Positions 1-8,314 of a stretch of DNA of 17,945 nt are shown here, one piece after another. Origin of the DNA: Bacteroidota bacterium (GTDB taxonomy: Bacteria; Bacteroidota; Bacteroidia; Bacteroidales; B39-G9); the NCBI GenBank assembly GCA_003648455.1, contig QMPG01000029.1:1-17945 (forward strand), in the 5' to 3' direction. The notes under the pieces were generated by a model, which was not told the DNA's origin, did no database searches, and saw only the letters and a program-made list of their open reading frames with translations. A program made the translations under genes and the position numbers. How positions within the stretch are numbered: position 1 is the first letter of the stretch; every line of letters begins with the position of its first letter.

Positions 1-206
1 CCTGTTGCAGGATTTGTAATAGCCATTCTTTCTGTAGTAGATAATCTTGGAACAAGCATACCTTTGCTGTTTGAATTTACATCAAGCATTGCTGTGCTAT
101 TTGCTGTATAAGCATCGTCATCGGTTATTGCAATGTTTTGTGAAAATAAATTACTATTAAATTTAATAAAGAAAATAATAATAGATACAATTGCTATATT
201 TTTCAT
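1..206 (-). CDS. N-terminal part of a secreted, probably adhesin- or tail-fibre-like protein (cut by window edge)
   Basis: An open frame reads leftward from ATG at 206-204 to the window edge, giving about 68 residues with the C-terminus missing. Residues 1-22 form a signal peptide with a short charged start, a hydrophobic run and an end in ...LFSQ, the usual Bacteroidota cleavage context. The mature start has the pattern AITDDDAY..NSTAMLDVNS, then KGMLVPRLSTTERMAI and NPATG. This N-terminal module is common in long secreted Bacteroidota proteins that continue into collagen-like, tail-fibre-like or other surface repeats. I recognise the pattern from memory and cannot name a function. The rest of the protein would decide what it does. 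The coding call is good because signal peptide, module and frame agree. It is transcribed away from the phosphatase gene at 703, so the two share the gap at 207-702. Confidence 0.75.
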   Translation of the reverse strand, partial: MKNIAIVSIIIFFIKFNSNLFSQNIAITDDDAYTANSTAMLDVNSNSKGMLVPRLSTTERMAITNPAT

Positions 207-702
207 AATATTTAGTTTAATTGTCTTATTATTTTGAAAAGTAAATTATGAATTTTTTTATTAAAAAACAAATCTTTTTTGACGAACAAACAAATTTGAA
301 ACCAATTTTACAATTCAAATTAAAATATTTGTTATCTGTACATTGAAACAAGTCATTGGTCGATAAAAAAAAATCACATGAATAAAATTCATACTTTTAC
401 TCTCATAATTAGAAGTTATGAAAGAAAATGTAAGAAAATTAAGCAGAATATTAATTATTGTTTTGATTTAAGTTTCAATTCATGTCAAAAGAATATGACT
501 TGTCAATAAAAACTTTGCTTAAAGCTAAATATATTTCTTATATAAAACTCAGGCTAGTTAATATAAAGAACTTTAATAAAATTTTATTTACAGTTCCTTT
601 ATATTATTTTAATTTATATACACAGTAGTTAAATTTATTTAATTAAATTTGTTTTTTTTAACAAAGATTATAGAATTATAGCACTACTATTAAACAATTT
701 TA
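207..702. other. Divergent intergenic region without a supported gene
   Basis: About 500 bp of very AT-rich DNA lies between the divergent genes starting at 206 (minus) and 703 (plus). It must hold the promoters of both. I see no tRNA-like fold, no conserved RNA and no strong terminator. Two small open frames occur on the plus strand (418-471, 17 codons; 482-628, 48 codons), but neither has a recognisable product or ribosome binding site. The only suggestive promoter element is the -7-like site at 644-651. Confidence 0.5.
644..651 (+). promoter_or_regulatory. Possible Bacteroidota -7 promoter element for the sensor-phosphatase gene
   Basis: TAAATTTG matches the Bacteroidota -7 consensus TAnnTTTG and sits 51 nt before the ATG at 703. 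No clear TTTG -33 element is found at the expected 19-21 nt spacing, so in DNA this AT-rich the match may be chance. Confidence 0.3.
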
Positions 703-2697
703 ATGAGAATAAAAGGGAACATATTATATTTATTAATTATAGCACAACTCTTGCTTATTAATAATTATTCCTTTTCACAAACATACTCGGCTACAAGTAT
801 TAAGGTTGCATATATCTATCAATTTGGAAAATACATTGAATGGGAAGAAGGTAATAATGATGATTATTTTAGGATTGGGGTTTTAGGTAAAGCAAAAAAT
901 GAGATAATAGAAATAAACAAATTAAAAAAGATAAAAAAATTAAAAGACAAGCCTATTAAATTATTGCATTTTAAGCATTATGATGAAATTACAGAAACGG
1001 AAATACTATTTGTATCAAAAGAGTTGAATTATCAAATTGATACCATTTATAATAAGATAAAGCAGTATAATACTCTCCTTGTTACTGACAATATTGGGAT
1101 TAACAGATCAATGATTAATTTTCTGAATATTAAAAATACAATAAGTTTTCAAATTAATGATAAAAATATTCGGAAAGCCAAACTTGTTGTAGCTCCTCAG
1201 CTTCTAGCTATAGCAAAATCAAAAACAGAATTAAGAGATTTATATATTAAAACTGAGGGTGAACTAAAAAATGAAAGAGTAACTGTAAAAAAACAAAAAA
1301 AAGAAATTAATAATCAAAAGAAAATAATATTGTCACAAAATGATGAGATATCAAAAAGAAAAAGAGAAATAGAATATCAAAATATTGAAATATCAAAACT
1401 GACAAAAAAAATTAATAAAAAAAACGCTAAGCTAAGTTCTCTTTCAAAAGAAATTAACAATCAACAGAACATCCTAAAACAAAGACTTAACATTCTAAAA
1501 AAACAAGAAAAAAATATTAATAATCAAAAATCATTAATAGATAATCAAAAAAAGGAAATAGAAAAACAAACAAACAAATTAAACGACCTTAACAACAACA
1601 TTTTGTTACAGCAACAAAAAATTAATTCACAAAAAATAAATTTAAAAAAACGCGATACAAAGATAAAAGCTCAGCAAATAGCACTATTTCTATTTATTGC
1701 AATAATAATATTAGTTTCTATACTAATATTTTTTATTTATCGTAGTTACACAATTATTAAATTATCGACTAAAAAACTAGAAGAAAAAAACAAAGCAATT
1801 GAGAAACAAAATTTTGAGATTGAGCAACAAAAAGAAGAACTTCAATCACAAAGAGACGAAATTCAATCACAAAATTCAATATTGAAAAGAGTTTTTAATA
1901 ATATTAAAATAAAAAATAAAGAATTAACAGATAGTATAAAATATGCTCAACGAATACAACAAAGCATATTCCCTACCGATACAATTATTAATGAGCTTTT
2001 ACCAAATTCATTTATATTATTTCAACCAAAAGAAATATTAAGTGGGGATTTTTATTTTCTAAAAAAGCATAAAGTATTAAATAATAAAGTCAACTCTGAA
2101 AAAATAATTATATCTGCTGTTGACTGTACTGGCCATGGAGTACCCGGAGCCTTAATGTCAATTGTTGGTAAAGATTTGCTCGACCATTCAATATCTGAAT
2201 TAGGACTTATTAAACCATCAGAAATTCTTGAATCGCTAAATACCGGAATAAAAAATACTTTTTGCCAGAATAATGCAGGTATTGTTGCAAAAGATGGAAT
2301 GGATATGGCATTGATAACTATTGAACAAGAAACGAACTTATTAGAATTTGCCGGAGCAAAAAATCCAATTTATCTTATTAGAAATAATTCTTTATCAATA
2401 TTAAAAGGGGATATATACGAAATTGGGAATTATGAAAAATCAGAAAATATTTACACAAATCACCAACTTCAATTACAAAAAAATGATATAATTTATTTAT
2501 TTTCTGATGGTTATGCAGATCAATTTGGAGGGGTAAGTAATAAAAAATTGACTTATAAAACATTTCAAAAAATATTACTAGAAATACACAAAAAACCTCT
2601 TAATGAACAAAGAAGAATTCTTTATGATGAATTCATTAGATGGAAAGGTGAAAATGAACAAATTGATGATGTTTTAATAATGGGAATTAAAATATAG
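703..2697 (+). CDS. Membrane-bound sensor phosphatase: YfiR-like domain, coiled coil, SpoIIE-type PP2C domain
   Basis: A 664-residue protein predicted to sense something in the periplasm and dephosphorylate Ser/Thr residues of a cytoplasmic partner, probably an anti-sigma-factor-antagonist-type regulator. Residues 1-25 are a signal peptide. Residues 33-171 look like a YfiR/DUF4154 domain: KVAYIYQFGKYIEW, FRIGVLG, ILFVSKEL, a MINF box and INDKNIRKAKL. Residues 175-325 are a long coiled coil with clear seven-residue spacing of Ile/Leu and many Asn, Gln and Lys. A single membrane helix spans about 327-346, followed by a second, cytoplasmic coiled coil (355-395). Residues 405-664 are a SpoIIE-family PP2C phosphatase with the metal-binding acidic motifs SGDF (447-450), AVDCTGHG (472-479), DGMDM (531-535), SDGYADQFGG (601-610) and DDV (655-657). 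All key aspartates are present, so it should be active. It is followed after 23 nt by xseB, probably co-transcribed. The partner protein is not in this window. Confidence 0.85.
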   Translation: MRIKGNILYLLIIAQLLLINNYSFSQTYSATSIKVAYIYQFGKYIEWEEGNNDDYFRIGVLGKAKNEIIEINKLKKIKKLKDKPIKLLHFKHYDEITETEILFVSKELNYQIDTIYNKIKQYNTLLVTDNIGINRSMINFLNIKNTISFQINDKNIRKAKLVVAPQLLAIAKSKTELRDLYIKTEGELKNERVTVKKQKKEINNQKKIILSQNDEISKRKREIEYQNIEISKLTKKINKKNAKLSSLSKEINNQQNILKQRLNILKKQEKNINNQKSLIDNQKKEIEKQTNKLNDLNNNILLQQQKINSQKINLKKRDTKIKAQQIALFLFIAIIILVSILIFFIYRSYTIIKLSTKKLEEKNKAIEKQNFEIEQQKEELQSQRDEIQSQNSILKRVFNNIKIKNKELTDSIKYAQRIQQSIFPTDTIINELLPNSFILFQPKEILSGDFYFLKKHKVLNNKVNSEKIIISAVDCTGHGVPGALMSIVGKDLLDHSISELGLIKPSEILESLNTGIKNTFCQNNAGIVAKDGMDMALITIEQETNLLEFAGAKNPIYLIRNNSLSILKGDIYEIGNYEKSENIYTNHQLQLQKNDIIYLFSDGYADQFGGVSNKKLTYKTFQKILLEIHKKPLNEQRRILYDEFIRWKGENEQIDDVLIMGIKI

Positions 2698-2720
2698 TAT
2701 AAAATAACAATCTAAACAAT

Positions 2721-2921
2721 ATGGCTAAAAAAGAGATTTCATACTCCGATGCAATTACTGAAATAGAAAAAATTGTTAATGATATTGAAAATGGCGATTT
2801 AAATGTTGACGAAATTTCAGAAAAAATTAAAAGAGTTTCTTTGTTAATAAAAAGCTGTCAGAAAAAACTTCACGAAACTCAAATAGAAGTTGAAAAAATT
2901 CTTGAAAAAATAGACGAATAA
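2721..2921 (+). CDS. xseB: Exodeoxyribonuclease VII small subunit
   Basis: A 66-residue protein of the expected size and composition for XseB, the small helical subunit that assembles with XseA into exonuclease VII, which degrades single-stranded DNA to short oligonucleotides in the cytoplasm. The sequence shows the family pattern: SYSDAITEIEKIVNDIENG, then LNVDE, followed by a charged helix ending in VEKILEKID. The gene starts 23 nt after the phosphatase stop and ends 9 nt before the stop of the convergent kinase gene. The usual partner gene xseA is not beside it; the upstream neighbour is an unrelated signalling phosphatase. Expression probably depends on read-through from the phosphatase promoter or a weak promoter inside that gene. 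Recognition is from sequence pattern and size; a short coiled-coil protein could mimic it, but the N-terminal motif makes the call good. Confidence 0.85.
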   Translation: MAKKEISYSDAITEIEKIVNDIENGDLNVDEISEKIKRVSLLIKSCQKKLHETQIEVEKILEKIDE

Positions 2922-2930
2922 TATAAGAAT

Positions 2931-3776
2931 TTAAAATTTCTCTAAATGATAATTTACTAAACCAGAAATGGGAGTTTTAATTATTTTATCAATATTAATC
3001 TTTCTCTTTAAAGCCAAAGGTCTTATTATATCTTCAAAATAATAAGCAACAGATCCAACACATCTTGTTATCTGTTTATCATAATCAGTATATTTACATA
3101 TTGTTCTATCAAAAAATTTATTAAAACTATCTTCCAATAAATCAATCACATACTTATCATCTTTATTCTTAAATAAAAATTTTGTAAATGAAGCAAGAAA
3201 TCTATTTGGAAATGGTTTTGAATAAATAGAATCTAAAATATTTTCCTTTGTTAACTTATATTCATTAATAAATTTATTGTAAATATTATTTGGTAATTCA
3301 TTATTTAAAAAATCTGCAATAAACTTTTTGCCAAGATATGCCCCACTCCCTTCATCACCAAGAATATAGCCCAGAGAATTAATATTTTCTGTAATTTTCC
3401 CTCCATCATAATATGCTGAATTTGAACCGGTACCTAAAATAGCCACAATACCACTATTGTTCCCAAACAATGCTCTTGATGCTCCAAACAAATCTGTATA
3501 AACAAAAACTTCAGCATTATTAAAAACCATCTCTAAGCACTCCTTAATAAGGTTTGAATTAATGTCTGACGAACAACCCGAACCATAAAAAAATATTTTA
3601 CTAATTTCTTCAATATTTAGTTTTGAACTTAAGGTTTTATTAATAATTTTGCTAATGTTTTTTTTATCTACAAAGAATGGATTTAGACCAACTGTTTGAA
3701 ATTTACTAATATTAAATTTCTTGTCAACAGTTCGCCAATCAGTTTTTGTTGAGCCACTATCTGCAATAAGTATCAT
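2931..3776 (-). CDS. BadF/BadG-type ATPase, N-acetylglucosamine kinase-like
   Basis: A 281-residue cytoplasmic protein of the ASKHA (sugar kinase/actin/Hsp70) fold, of the BadF/BadG/BcrA/BcrD group that includes N-acetylglucosamine kinases. It probably phosphorylates an amino sugar, for example GlcNAc recovered from the cell wall. The N-terminal phosphate-binding loop is DSGSTKTDW (6-14). A second phosphate motif, GTGSNS, is at 115-120, followed by LGDEGSGAYLG (139-149), typical of this kinase group. An adenosine-type motif GSVAYYF lies at 241-247, and the C-terminus ends in a short GLVNYHL box. The 281 residues fit the compact Bacteroidota members of the family. It converges on xseB and is divergent from the phospholipase gene, so it is probably monocistronic. 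Substrate specificity is inferred from the family only; activation of 2-hydroxyacyl dehydratases, the role of other BadF homologues, is unlikely because no such enzyme and no iron-sulfur ligands are seen. Confidence 0.8.
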   Translation of the reverse strand: MILIADSGSTKTDWRTVDKKFNISKFQTVGLNPFFVDKKNISKIINKTLSSKLNIEEISKIFFYGSGCSSDINSNLIKECLEMVFNNAEVFVYTDLFGASRALFGNNSGIVAILGTGSNSAYYDGGKITENINSLGYILGDEGSGAYLGKKFIADFLNNELPNNIYNKFINEYKLTKENILDSIYSKPFPNRFLASFTKFLFKNKDDKYVIDLLEDSFNKFFDRTICKYTDYDKQITRCVGSVAYYFEDIIRPLALKRKINIDKIIKTPISGLVNYHLEKF

Positions 3777-3783
3777 AAGGATA

Positions 3784-3811
3784 GTTTAAAGTTTAAAATT
3801 TAAAATTTAAT
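3784..3811. repeat. Short tandem TTTAAA-type tract upstream of the sugar kinase gene
   Basis: Four imperfect copies of a 7-9 nt GTTTAAA / TTTAAAA unit lie just upstream of the kinase start codon at 3776. Such AT repeats are frequent in Bacteroidota leader regions. It may influence transcription or simply be low-complexity DNA. Confidence 0.3.
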
Positions 3812-3889
3812 AAATCTCTGTTTGATTAAAAGCTAAATGCATTAAGTTGTTTTTTTTATCAAAGCCTAATAATTAATAAATTAAAAACG

Positions 3890-3920
3890 TTTGCTAATTT
3901 AGAAAAAAAAAACTAATTTG
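3890..3920 (+). promoter_or_regulatory. Possible Bacteroidota promoter for the patatin-barrel gene
   Basis: TTTG at 3890-3893 and TAATTTG at 3914-3920 are separated by 20 nt, the spacing expected for Bacteroidota -33 and -7 elements. The -7 element has one base fewer than the consensus TAnnTTTG, and an overlapping TAATTTAG at 3895-3902 also matches TAnnTTNG. The site sits 22 nt before the ATG at 3943. It is a motif match only. Confidence 0.35.
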
Positions 3921-3942
3921 TATTCAATATAAAATTAAATAG

Positions 3943-6273
3943 ATGAAATTGTTTTTACACTTCAAATATATTATTCTGTTATTCATTTTAACAATCTTTT
4001 GTTCGGGTGTTTATTCACAAAAAGTTGGTTTAGTATTAAGTGGTGGCGGTGCAAAAGGAATAGCCCATATTGGAGTAATAAAAGCATTAGAAGAAAATGG
4101 TATTCCTATCGACTATGTTGCTGGAACATCTATGGGTGCAATTATTGGCGGATTATATGCTATTGGTTTAAGCCCTGAAGAGATGAAAGATTTAATAAAA
4201 TCTGATGATTTTCAAAAATGGGCATTTGGTAAGCTCGAGGAATCTGACACTTATTTTTTTAAGTTAAAAGAGAAAAATTCATCAATGTTTGAAATGAAAT
4301 TTACTACAGATAAAGATTCTGTTTTAAAACCTATTCTACCTACCAATATTGTTCCAAACCATCAAATGGATTTAGCTTTTCTGAAAATCTATTCACAGGC
4401 AAGTGCAATAGCAAATTATAATTTCGATAGTTTATTTATTCCTTTTAGATGTGTTGCCACTGATGTTTACAGAAACAAAGCAACAGTATTTTCACATGGT
4501 TTATTATCATCATCTATTCGGGCATCAATGACTTTCCCATTCTATTTCAAGCCTATAACAATAAAAAACACTTTATATTTTGATGGGGGAATGAAAAATA
4601 ATTTCCCTGTTAACATTGTAGAACAAGATTTTAATCCTGATATAATTATTGGGTGTAAAGTAGCAAAAAACTCTCCACAACCCGATGAAGATGATTTATA
4701 CACTCAACTTGAAAATATGTTGATGGTTAAAACTGACTATAGCCTGCCAGAAAATGGAATTCTTATTGAACCAAACGTTAAGGGAGTTGAACTAATGGAC
4801 TTTAATAAGTACAATATGCTTATTAAAAACGGTTACGATGCTGCACTAAGTAAAATGGATTCAATTAAAAACAATATAAAACGCAGAGTTGACATAAACG
4901 AACTAAATAAAAAACGAGAAAAATTTAAAGCTAATAGTCCTGAAATTTTATTTAAAGATATATACATTGAGGGTTTAAACAGCACACAAAGAAAATATGT
5001 TTTAAAAAGCATTAAACAAAAAAAAGAAATATTTACATTTAAACAATTCAAAAAAGCTTATTTTAAACTTATAGCTGATGATATGATAAAATCAATTTAT
5101 CCAAAAGCAATTTACAATGAAGAAACCGGCTACTTTGATTTATATCTAAAGATTAGTAGGAACAATAAATTTCAGGCAAATTTAGGCGGTAATATTTCGT
5201 CTAGTTCTCTTAATCAGGCTTTTGCCGAAATTGAATACAGACACTTATCAAACAAAGCATACAATTTTTCGGCAAACACTTATTTTGGCAAATTTTATAA
5301 TTCAGGACAAATAAAATCTCGTATTGATTTTTCTCCAACAAAATTCTTATTTAACAAAATTGTGGTACCATACTATATCGAACTAGCACTTACTTTAAAC
5401 AGATGGGATTACTTTAGCAGCAACAGTGAGCTTTTTTATGAAGACGTTCATCCATCATACCTTATTAACAAAGAAGGAAATTATAGAACAAATATTGGCT
5501 TCCCCTTTCATAATCATGGAAAAATATCATTTGGTGGTGCGCTAACAAAAACTTCTTACGAATATTATCAAACAAGCAGTTTTAACAAAACAGATATAGC
5601 CGACCAAACAAATTTTGATGCATATACATTTCATTTATCAATTGAGAACAGTACTCTTAACTATTACCAGTTCCCTAATTCAGGTAAATATTTAGCACTA
5701 AAAACAAGGTACATTAACGGAAATGAGAAATATATTCCCGGCAGCTATTCAATTAATGTTGACACAAATGCTTCAAACATGAATCATAATTGGATTCAGG
5801 TAAATTTTATCATAGATAAATATCGTAAAATAAACAAAAAAATTATTATTGGAACTTATTTTCAGGGATTGTATTCAACCAAAGATTTTTACAATAATTA
5901 CATTTCTTCAATAATGTCTGCACCGGCTTTTTGTCCAACTCCTGCCAGTAAAACAATATTTATTGAAAACTTCAGGGCAAATACTTATTTAGCAGGAGGA
6001 ATTAAAACAATTTATAATTTTTCTACTGATTTTGATTTGCGAATAGAAGGATATATCTTTCAACCCTACAAAAAAATTCAATTTGATAACTATAGAGCAA
6101 AATACGGTGATGCTTTTAATAACAGATCTTTTATTTTATCTACTACTCTTGTTTACCAAACATTTTTTGGTCCTGCAAGCATAAATTTAAGTTATTTTGA
6201 TAAAACAAACTCAAAATTTTATTTTTCATTCAATTTTGGTTATACAATTTTTAACAAAAAAGGTACTGATTAA
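3943..6273 (+). CDS. Patatin-like phospholipase fused to a POTRA-like segment and an outer-membrane beta-barrel
   Basis: A 776-residue protein predicted to sit in the outer membrane and hydrolyse acyl esters of phospholipids. Residues 1-25 are a signal peptide ending ...GVYSQ. Residues 28-280 form a patatin domain with an intact Ser-Asp dyad: oxyanion loop GGGAKG (34-39), nucleophile Ser63 in GTSMG (61-65), and Asp214 in DGG (214-216). After a helical stretch (about 285-330), residues 335-405 look like one POTRA-type domain (ILFKDIYIEGLN..., then YFDLYLKI). Residues 408-776 have the alternating, aromatic-rich beta-strands of a BamA/TpsB-type barrel, with the last strand ending FNFGYTIF shortly before the C-terminus. 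This resembles PlpD-like type Vd patatin autotransporters and the larger Bacteroidota patatin-surface-antigen family. Whether the lipase domain is surface-exposed or periplasmic cannot be read from the sequence. It has its own gap on both sides, so is probably monocistronic. Confidence 0.88.
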   Translation: MKLFLHFKYIILLFILTIFCSGVYSQKVGLVLSGGGAKGIAHIGVIKALEENGIPIDYVAGTSMGAIIGGLYAIGLSPEEMKDLIKSDDFQKWAFGKLEESDTYFFKLKEKNSSMFEMKFTTDKDSVLKPILPTNIVPNHQMDLAFLKIYSQASAIANYNFDSLFIPFRCVATDVYRNKATVFSHGLLSSSIRASMTFPFYFKPITIKNTLYFDGGMKNNFPVNIVEQDFNPDIIIGCKVAKNSPQPDEDDLYTQLENMLMVKTDYSLPENGILIEPNVKGVELMDFNKYNMLIKNGYDAALSKMDSIKNNIKRRVDINELNKKREKFKANSPEILFKDIYIEGLNSTQRKYVLKSIKQKKEIFTFKQFKKAYFKLIADDMIKSIYPKAIYNEETGYFDLYLKISRNNKFQANLGGNISSSSLNQAFAEIEYRHLSNKAYNFSANTYFGKFYNSGQIKSRIDFSPTKFLFNKIVVPYYIELALTLNRWDYFSSNSELFYEDVHPSYLINKEGNYRTNIGFPFHNHGKISFGGALTKTSYEYYQTSSFNKTDIADQTNFDAYTFHLSIENSTLNYYQFPNSGKYLALKTRYINGNEKYIPGSYSINVDTNASNMNHNWIQVNFIIDKYRKINKKIIIGTYFQGLYSTKDFYNNYISSIMSAPAFCPTPASKTIFIENFRANTYLAGGIKTIYNFSTDFDLRIEGYIFQPYKKIQFDNYRAKYGDAFNNRSFILSTTLVYQTFFGPASINLSYFDKTNSKFYFSFNFGYTIFNKKGTD

Positions 6274-6484
6274 TTAATATAATATAAAACACAATAATTT
6301 TATCAACAAAATTTTATTTTCACTAACACAAATACAAATATTTATTCAAATGAAAATCAAACAATTGCTCACTTTATTATTTTCTATAACTCATTAAATA
6401 TTTCAATATACATAATTCATTTTTTTTTTAAAAATTAAAATATTACTTTTAAAAGTTTTATTTTTACTAACTAAACTTAAAATA

Positions 6485-8140
6485 ATGATTAAACAAAATT
6501 TTGTTGAATACTTTGAAAACAGTATTAAACTTAATTGGAGTTTACCAGCACTTACAAACTACCAAGGAGAGACTTTTACATACGGACAAGTGGGCTTAAA
6601 AATTAAAAAATTCCACTATCTCCTAAAAAAAAATAACATTAAAAAAGGCGATAAAGTTGCTTTAATAGGGAAAAATAATACAAACTGGGCTATTGTATAT
6701 TTAGCAACTGTTACTTATGGTGCTGTAATAGTTCCTCTTTTACAAGATTTTCCTAAAGATGATATTCATCATATAATCAACCATTCAGAAGCTAAATTAT
6801 TGTTTATCTCTGATCAAATATATCAAAAAATTGATGCTAAAGAGATGAATAATGTAGAAACCATTGTTTCTCTTGAGGATTATTCAGTACTAAATTCGAA
6901 GAATAAAGATGCTGATATTAATCTTAAAGAAGCTGATGAATACTTTTCAAAAAACACACTATCTCCGGCAAATTTTAAACTAAAAAATATTGACAATAAA
7001 GAATTGTTGGGAATTTTATACACATCAGGAACATCTGGTTTCTCAAAAGGAGTTATGCTTACACATAATAATTTAGCAGCTAATATTCATTATGCACGAC
7101 ATAATTTTAAAGTTGTACAAGGAGATAGAATTGTTTCTTTCTTACCTCTTGCCCATGCTTTTGGATGTGCTTTTGAATTTTTATGGCCTTTTACAAAAGG
7201 CTGTCATATCACTTTTCTTGGAAAAATTCCATCACCACAAATTATCATAAAAGCATTTCAAGAAATTAAACCAAAAATAATTCTTTCAGTCCCTCTGGTT
7301 CTCGAAAAAGTATACAAAAATAAAATTCAGCCTGTTCTTAAAACCAAAAAGATTAAATTTTTAACTAAAATTCCAATCTTAAATAGAATAATATATAAAA
7401 AGTTTTTAACTTCATTGAATGATTCTTTTGGAGGTAATTTTAGAGAAGTTGTTCTAGGTGGTGCTGCCTTAAGCAAAGAAGCTGAAATATTCTTTCATAA
7501 AATTAAGCTTCATTATACAATTGGTTATGGAATGACAGAATGTGGACCACTTATTAGTTATTCGCCATGGAATAAAACCAAAATGTTTTCAACAGGCCGT
7601 ATTGTTGACACTTTAGAACTAAAAATTGATTCCGATGATCCATACAATACTGTTGGCGAAATTCTTGTAAGAGGCGAAAATGTAATGGTTGGTTATTATA
7701 AAAATGAAGAAGCTACTGCAAAAGCTATTGACAAAGATGGTTGGTTACACACAGGCGATTTAGGACTAATCGACAAAAATGAATGTATCTATATTAAAGG
7801 AAGAAGCAAATCAATGATTTTGGGACCTTCCGGTCAAAATATCTATCCTGAAGAAATTGAAGCTAAAATAAATAATTTACCTTTTGTTAATGAAAGCTTA
7901 GTTATTGAAAAAACAGGAAAACTTCATGCTTTAATCGTTCCTGATTATGACTTTATTGAAGAAAAAGGAATTGACAGCGAAGGGCTTGAATTTGAAATGC
8001 TTCATAACAAAAATCTTTTGAATGAAGATTTACCAAACTACATGAGAATTGCTAAATTTGAAATTAGAAAAGAAGAATTCGAAAAAACACCAAAGAAAAG
8101 TATTAAAAGATTTTTATACACAATACTATCTAACAACTAA
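6485..8140 (+). CDS. Long-chain acyl-CoA synthetase (AMP-binding enzyme)
   Basis: A 551-residue cytoplasmic or membrane-associated ANL-superfamily ligase that should activate fatty acids with ATP and CoA. Visible motifs are the phosphate loop YTSGTSGFSKG (179-189), a histidine-containing LPLAHAFG (220-227), GYGMTE (347-352), GWLHTGDLG (419-427, with the AMP-ribose Asp425) and KGRSK (438-442) with Arg440 at the domain hinge, followed by YPEEIE. Length is slightly short of the roughly 600 residues of typical FadD-type enzymes. One oddity is the C-terminal A10 region, normally GK-I-x-R with the catalytic lysine. Here it reads KTPKKSIKRF (534-543), which places Ser539 at the lysine position, although Lys537, Lys538 and Lys541 flank it. 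The gene lies 211 nt after the phospholipase gene and ends in a strong terminator, so it may be its own unit. It could recycle fatty acids released by the upstream lipase, but that is only proximity. Confidence 0.88.
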   Translation: MIKQNFVEYFENSIKLNWSLPALTNYQGETFTYGQVGLKIKKFHYLLKKNNIKKGDKVALIGKNNTNWAIVYLATVTYGAVIVPLLQDFPKDDIHHIINHSEAKLLFISDQIYQKIDAKEMNNVETIVSLEDYSVLNSKNKDADINLKEADEYFSKNTLSPANFKLKNIDNKELLGILYTSGTSGFSKGVMLTHNNLAANIHYARHNFKVVQGDRIVSFLPLAHAFGCAFEFLWPFTKGCHITFLGKIPSPQIIIKAFQEIKPKIILSVPLVLEKVYKNKIQPVLKTKKIKFLTKIPILNRIIYKKFLTSLNDSFGGNFREVVLGGAALSKEAEIFFHKIKLHYTIGYGMTECGPLISYSPWNKTKMFSTGRIVDTLELKIDSDDPYNTVGEILVRGENVMVGYYKNEEATAKAIDKDGWLHTGDLGLIDKNECIYIKGRSKSMILGPSGQNIYPEEIEAKINNLPFVNESLVIEKTGKLHALIVPDYDFIEEKGIDSEGLEFEMLHNKNLLNEDLPNYMRIAKFEIRKEEFEKTPKKSIKRFLYTILSNN

Positions 8141-8173
8141 TTATTCTATTAAACTAAAATAATAACCAAACAT

Positions 8174-8203
8174 AAAAAGGAGAGAAATAATCTCTCCTTT
8201 TTT
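8174..8203 (+). terminator. Rho-independent terminator after the acyl-CoA synthetase gene
   Basis: A perfect 12-bp stem (AAAAAGGAGAGA at 8174-8185, complement at 8191-8202) encloses a 5-nt loop (AATAA) and ends in a T run. It starts 34 nt after the stop codon at 8140, as expected for an intrinsic terminator. The A-run before the stem also makes it usable on the other strand. Confidence 0.85.
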
Positions 8204-8314
8204 ACTTCATTAAAAATATAGTTGTTACAAAAACAAATTTCATATATTCTTTATTTTGTTATATTTTCGTTTAAAATTTTATAAGAAATCGTTAACAACA
8301 GAAAAAAAATAAGC

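Noticed and set aside
418..471. 17-codon open frame with a hydrophobic C-terminal half
   Set aside because: Too short to support and without any translation signal or known small-protein pattern.
482..628. Plus-strand open frame of 48 codons in the gap before the sensor phosphatase
   Set aside because: No ribosome binding site, no recognisable domain or signal peptide, and such frames arise by chance in AT-rich DNA. Conservation in relatives would be needed to call it a gene.
2378..2563. Antisense open frame inside the phosphatase gene
   Set aside because: It lies opposite a well-supported domain with conserved motifs; the antisense protein has no recognisable features.
703..3776. Nuclease, phosphatase and kinase cluster considered as a possible defence system
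   Set aside because: The nuclease subunit is the housekeeping XseB, the phosphatase is a standard SpoIIE sensor type and the kinase is an amino-sugar kinase on the other strand; nothing links them into one system.
6291..6325. AT-only hairpin after the phospholipase gene considered as a terminator
   Set aside because: The stem is about six A-T pairs with no T tail, too weak to call.
6351..6398. 15-codon open frame that reads like the start of a signal peptide
   Set aside because: It stops at once and no continuing coding sequence is seen in any frame of 6399-6484, so a gene remnant cannot be supported.
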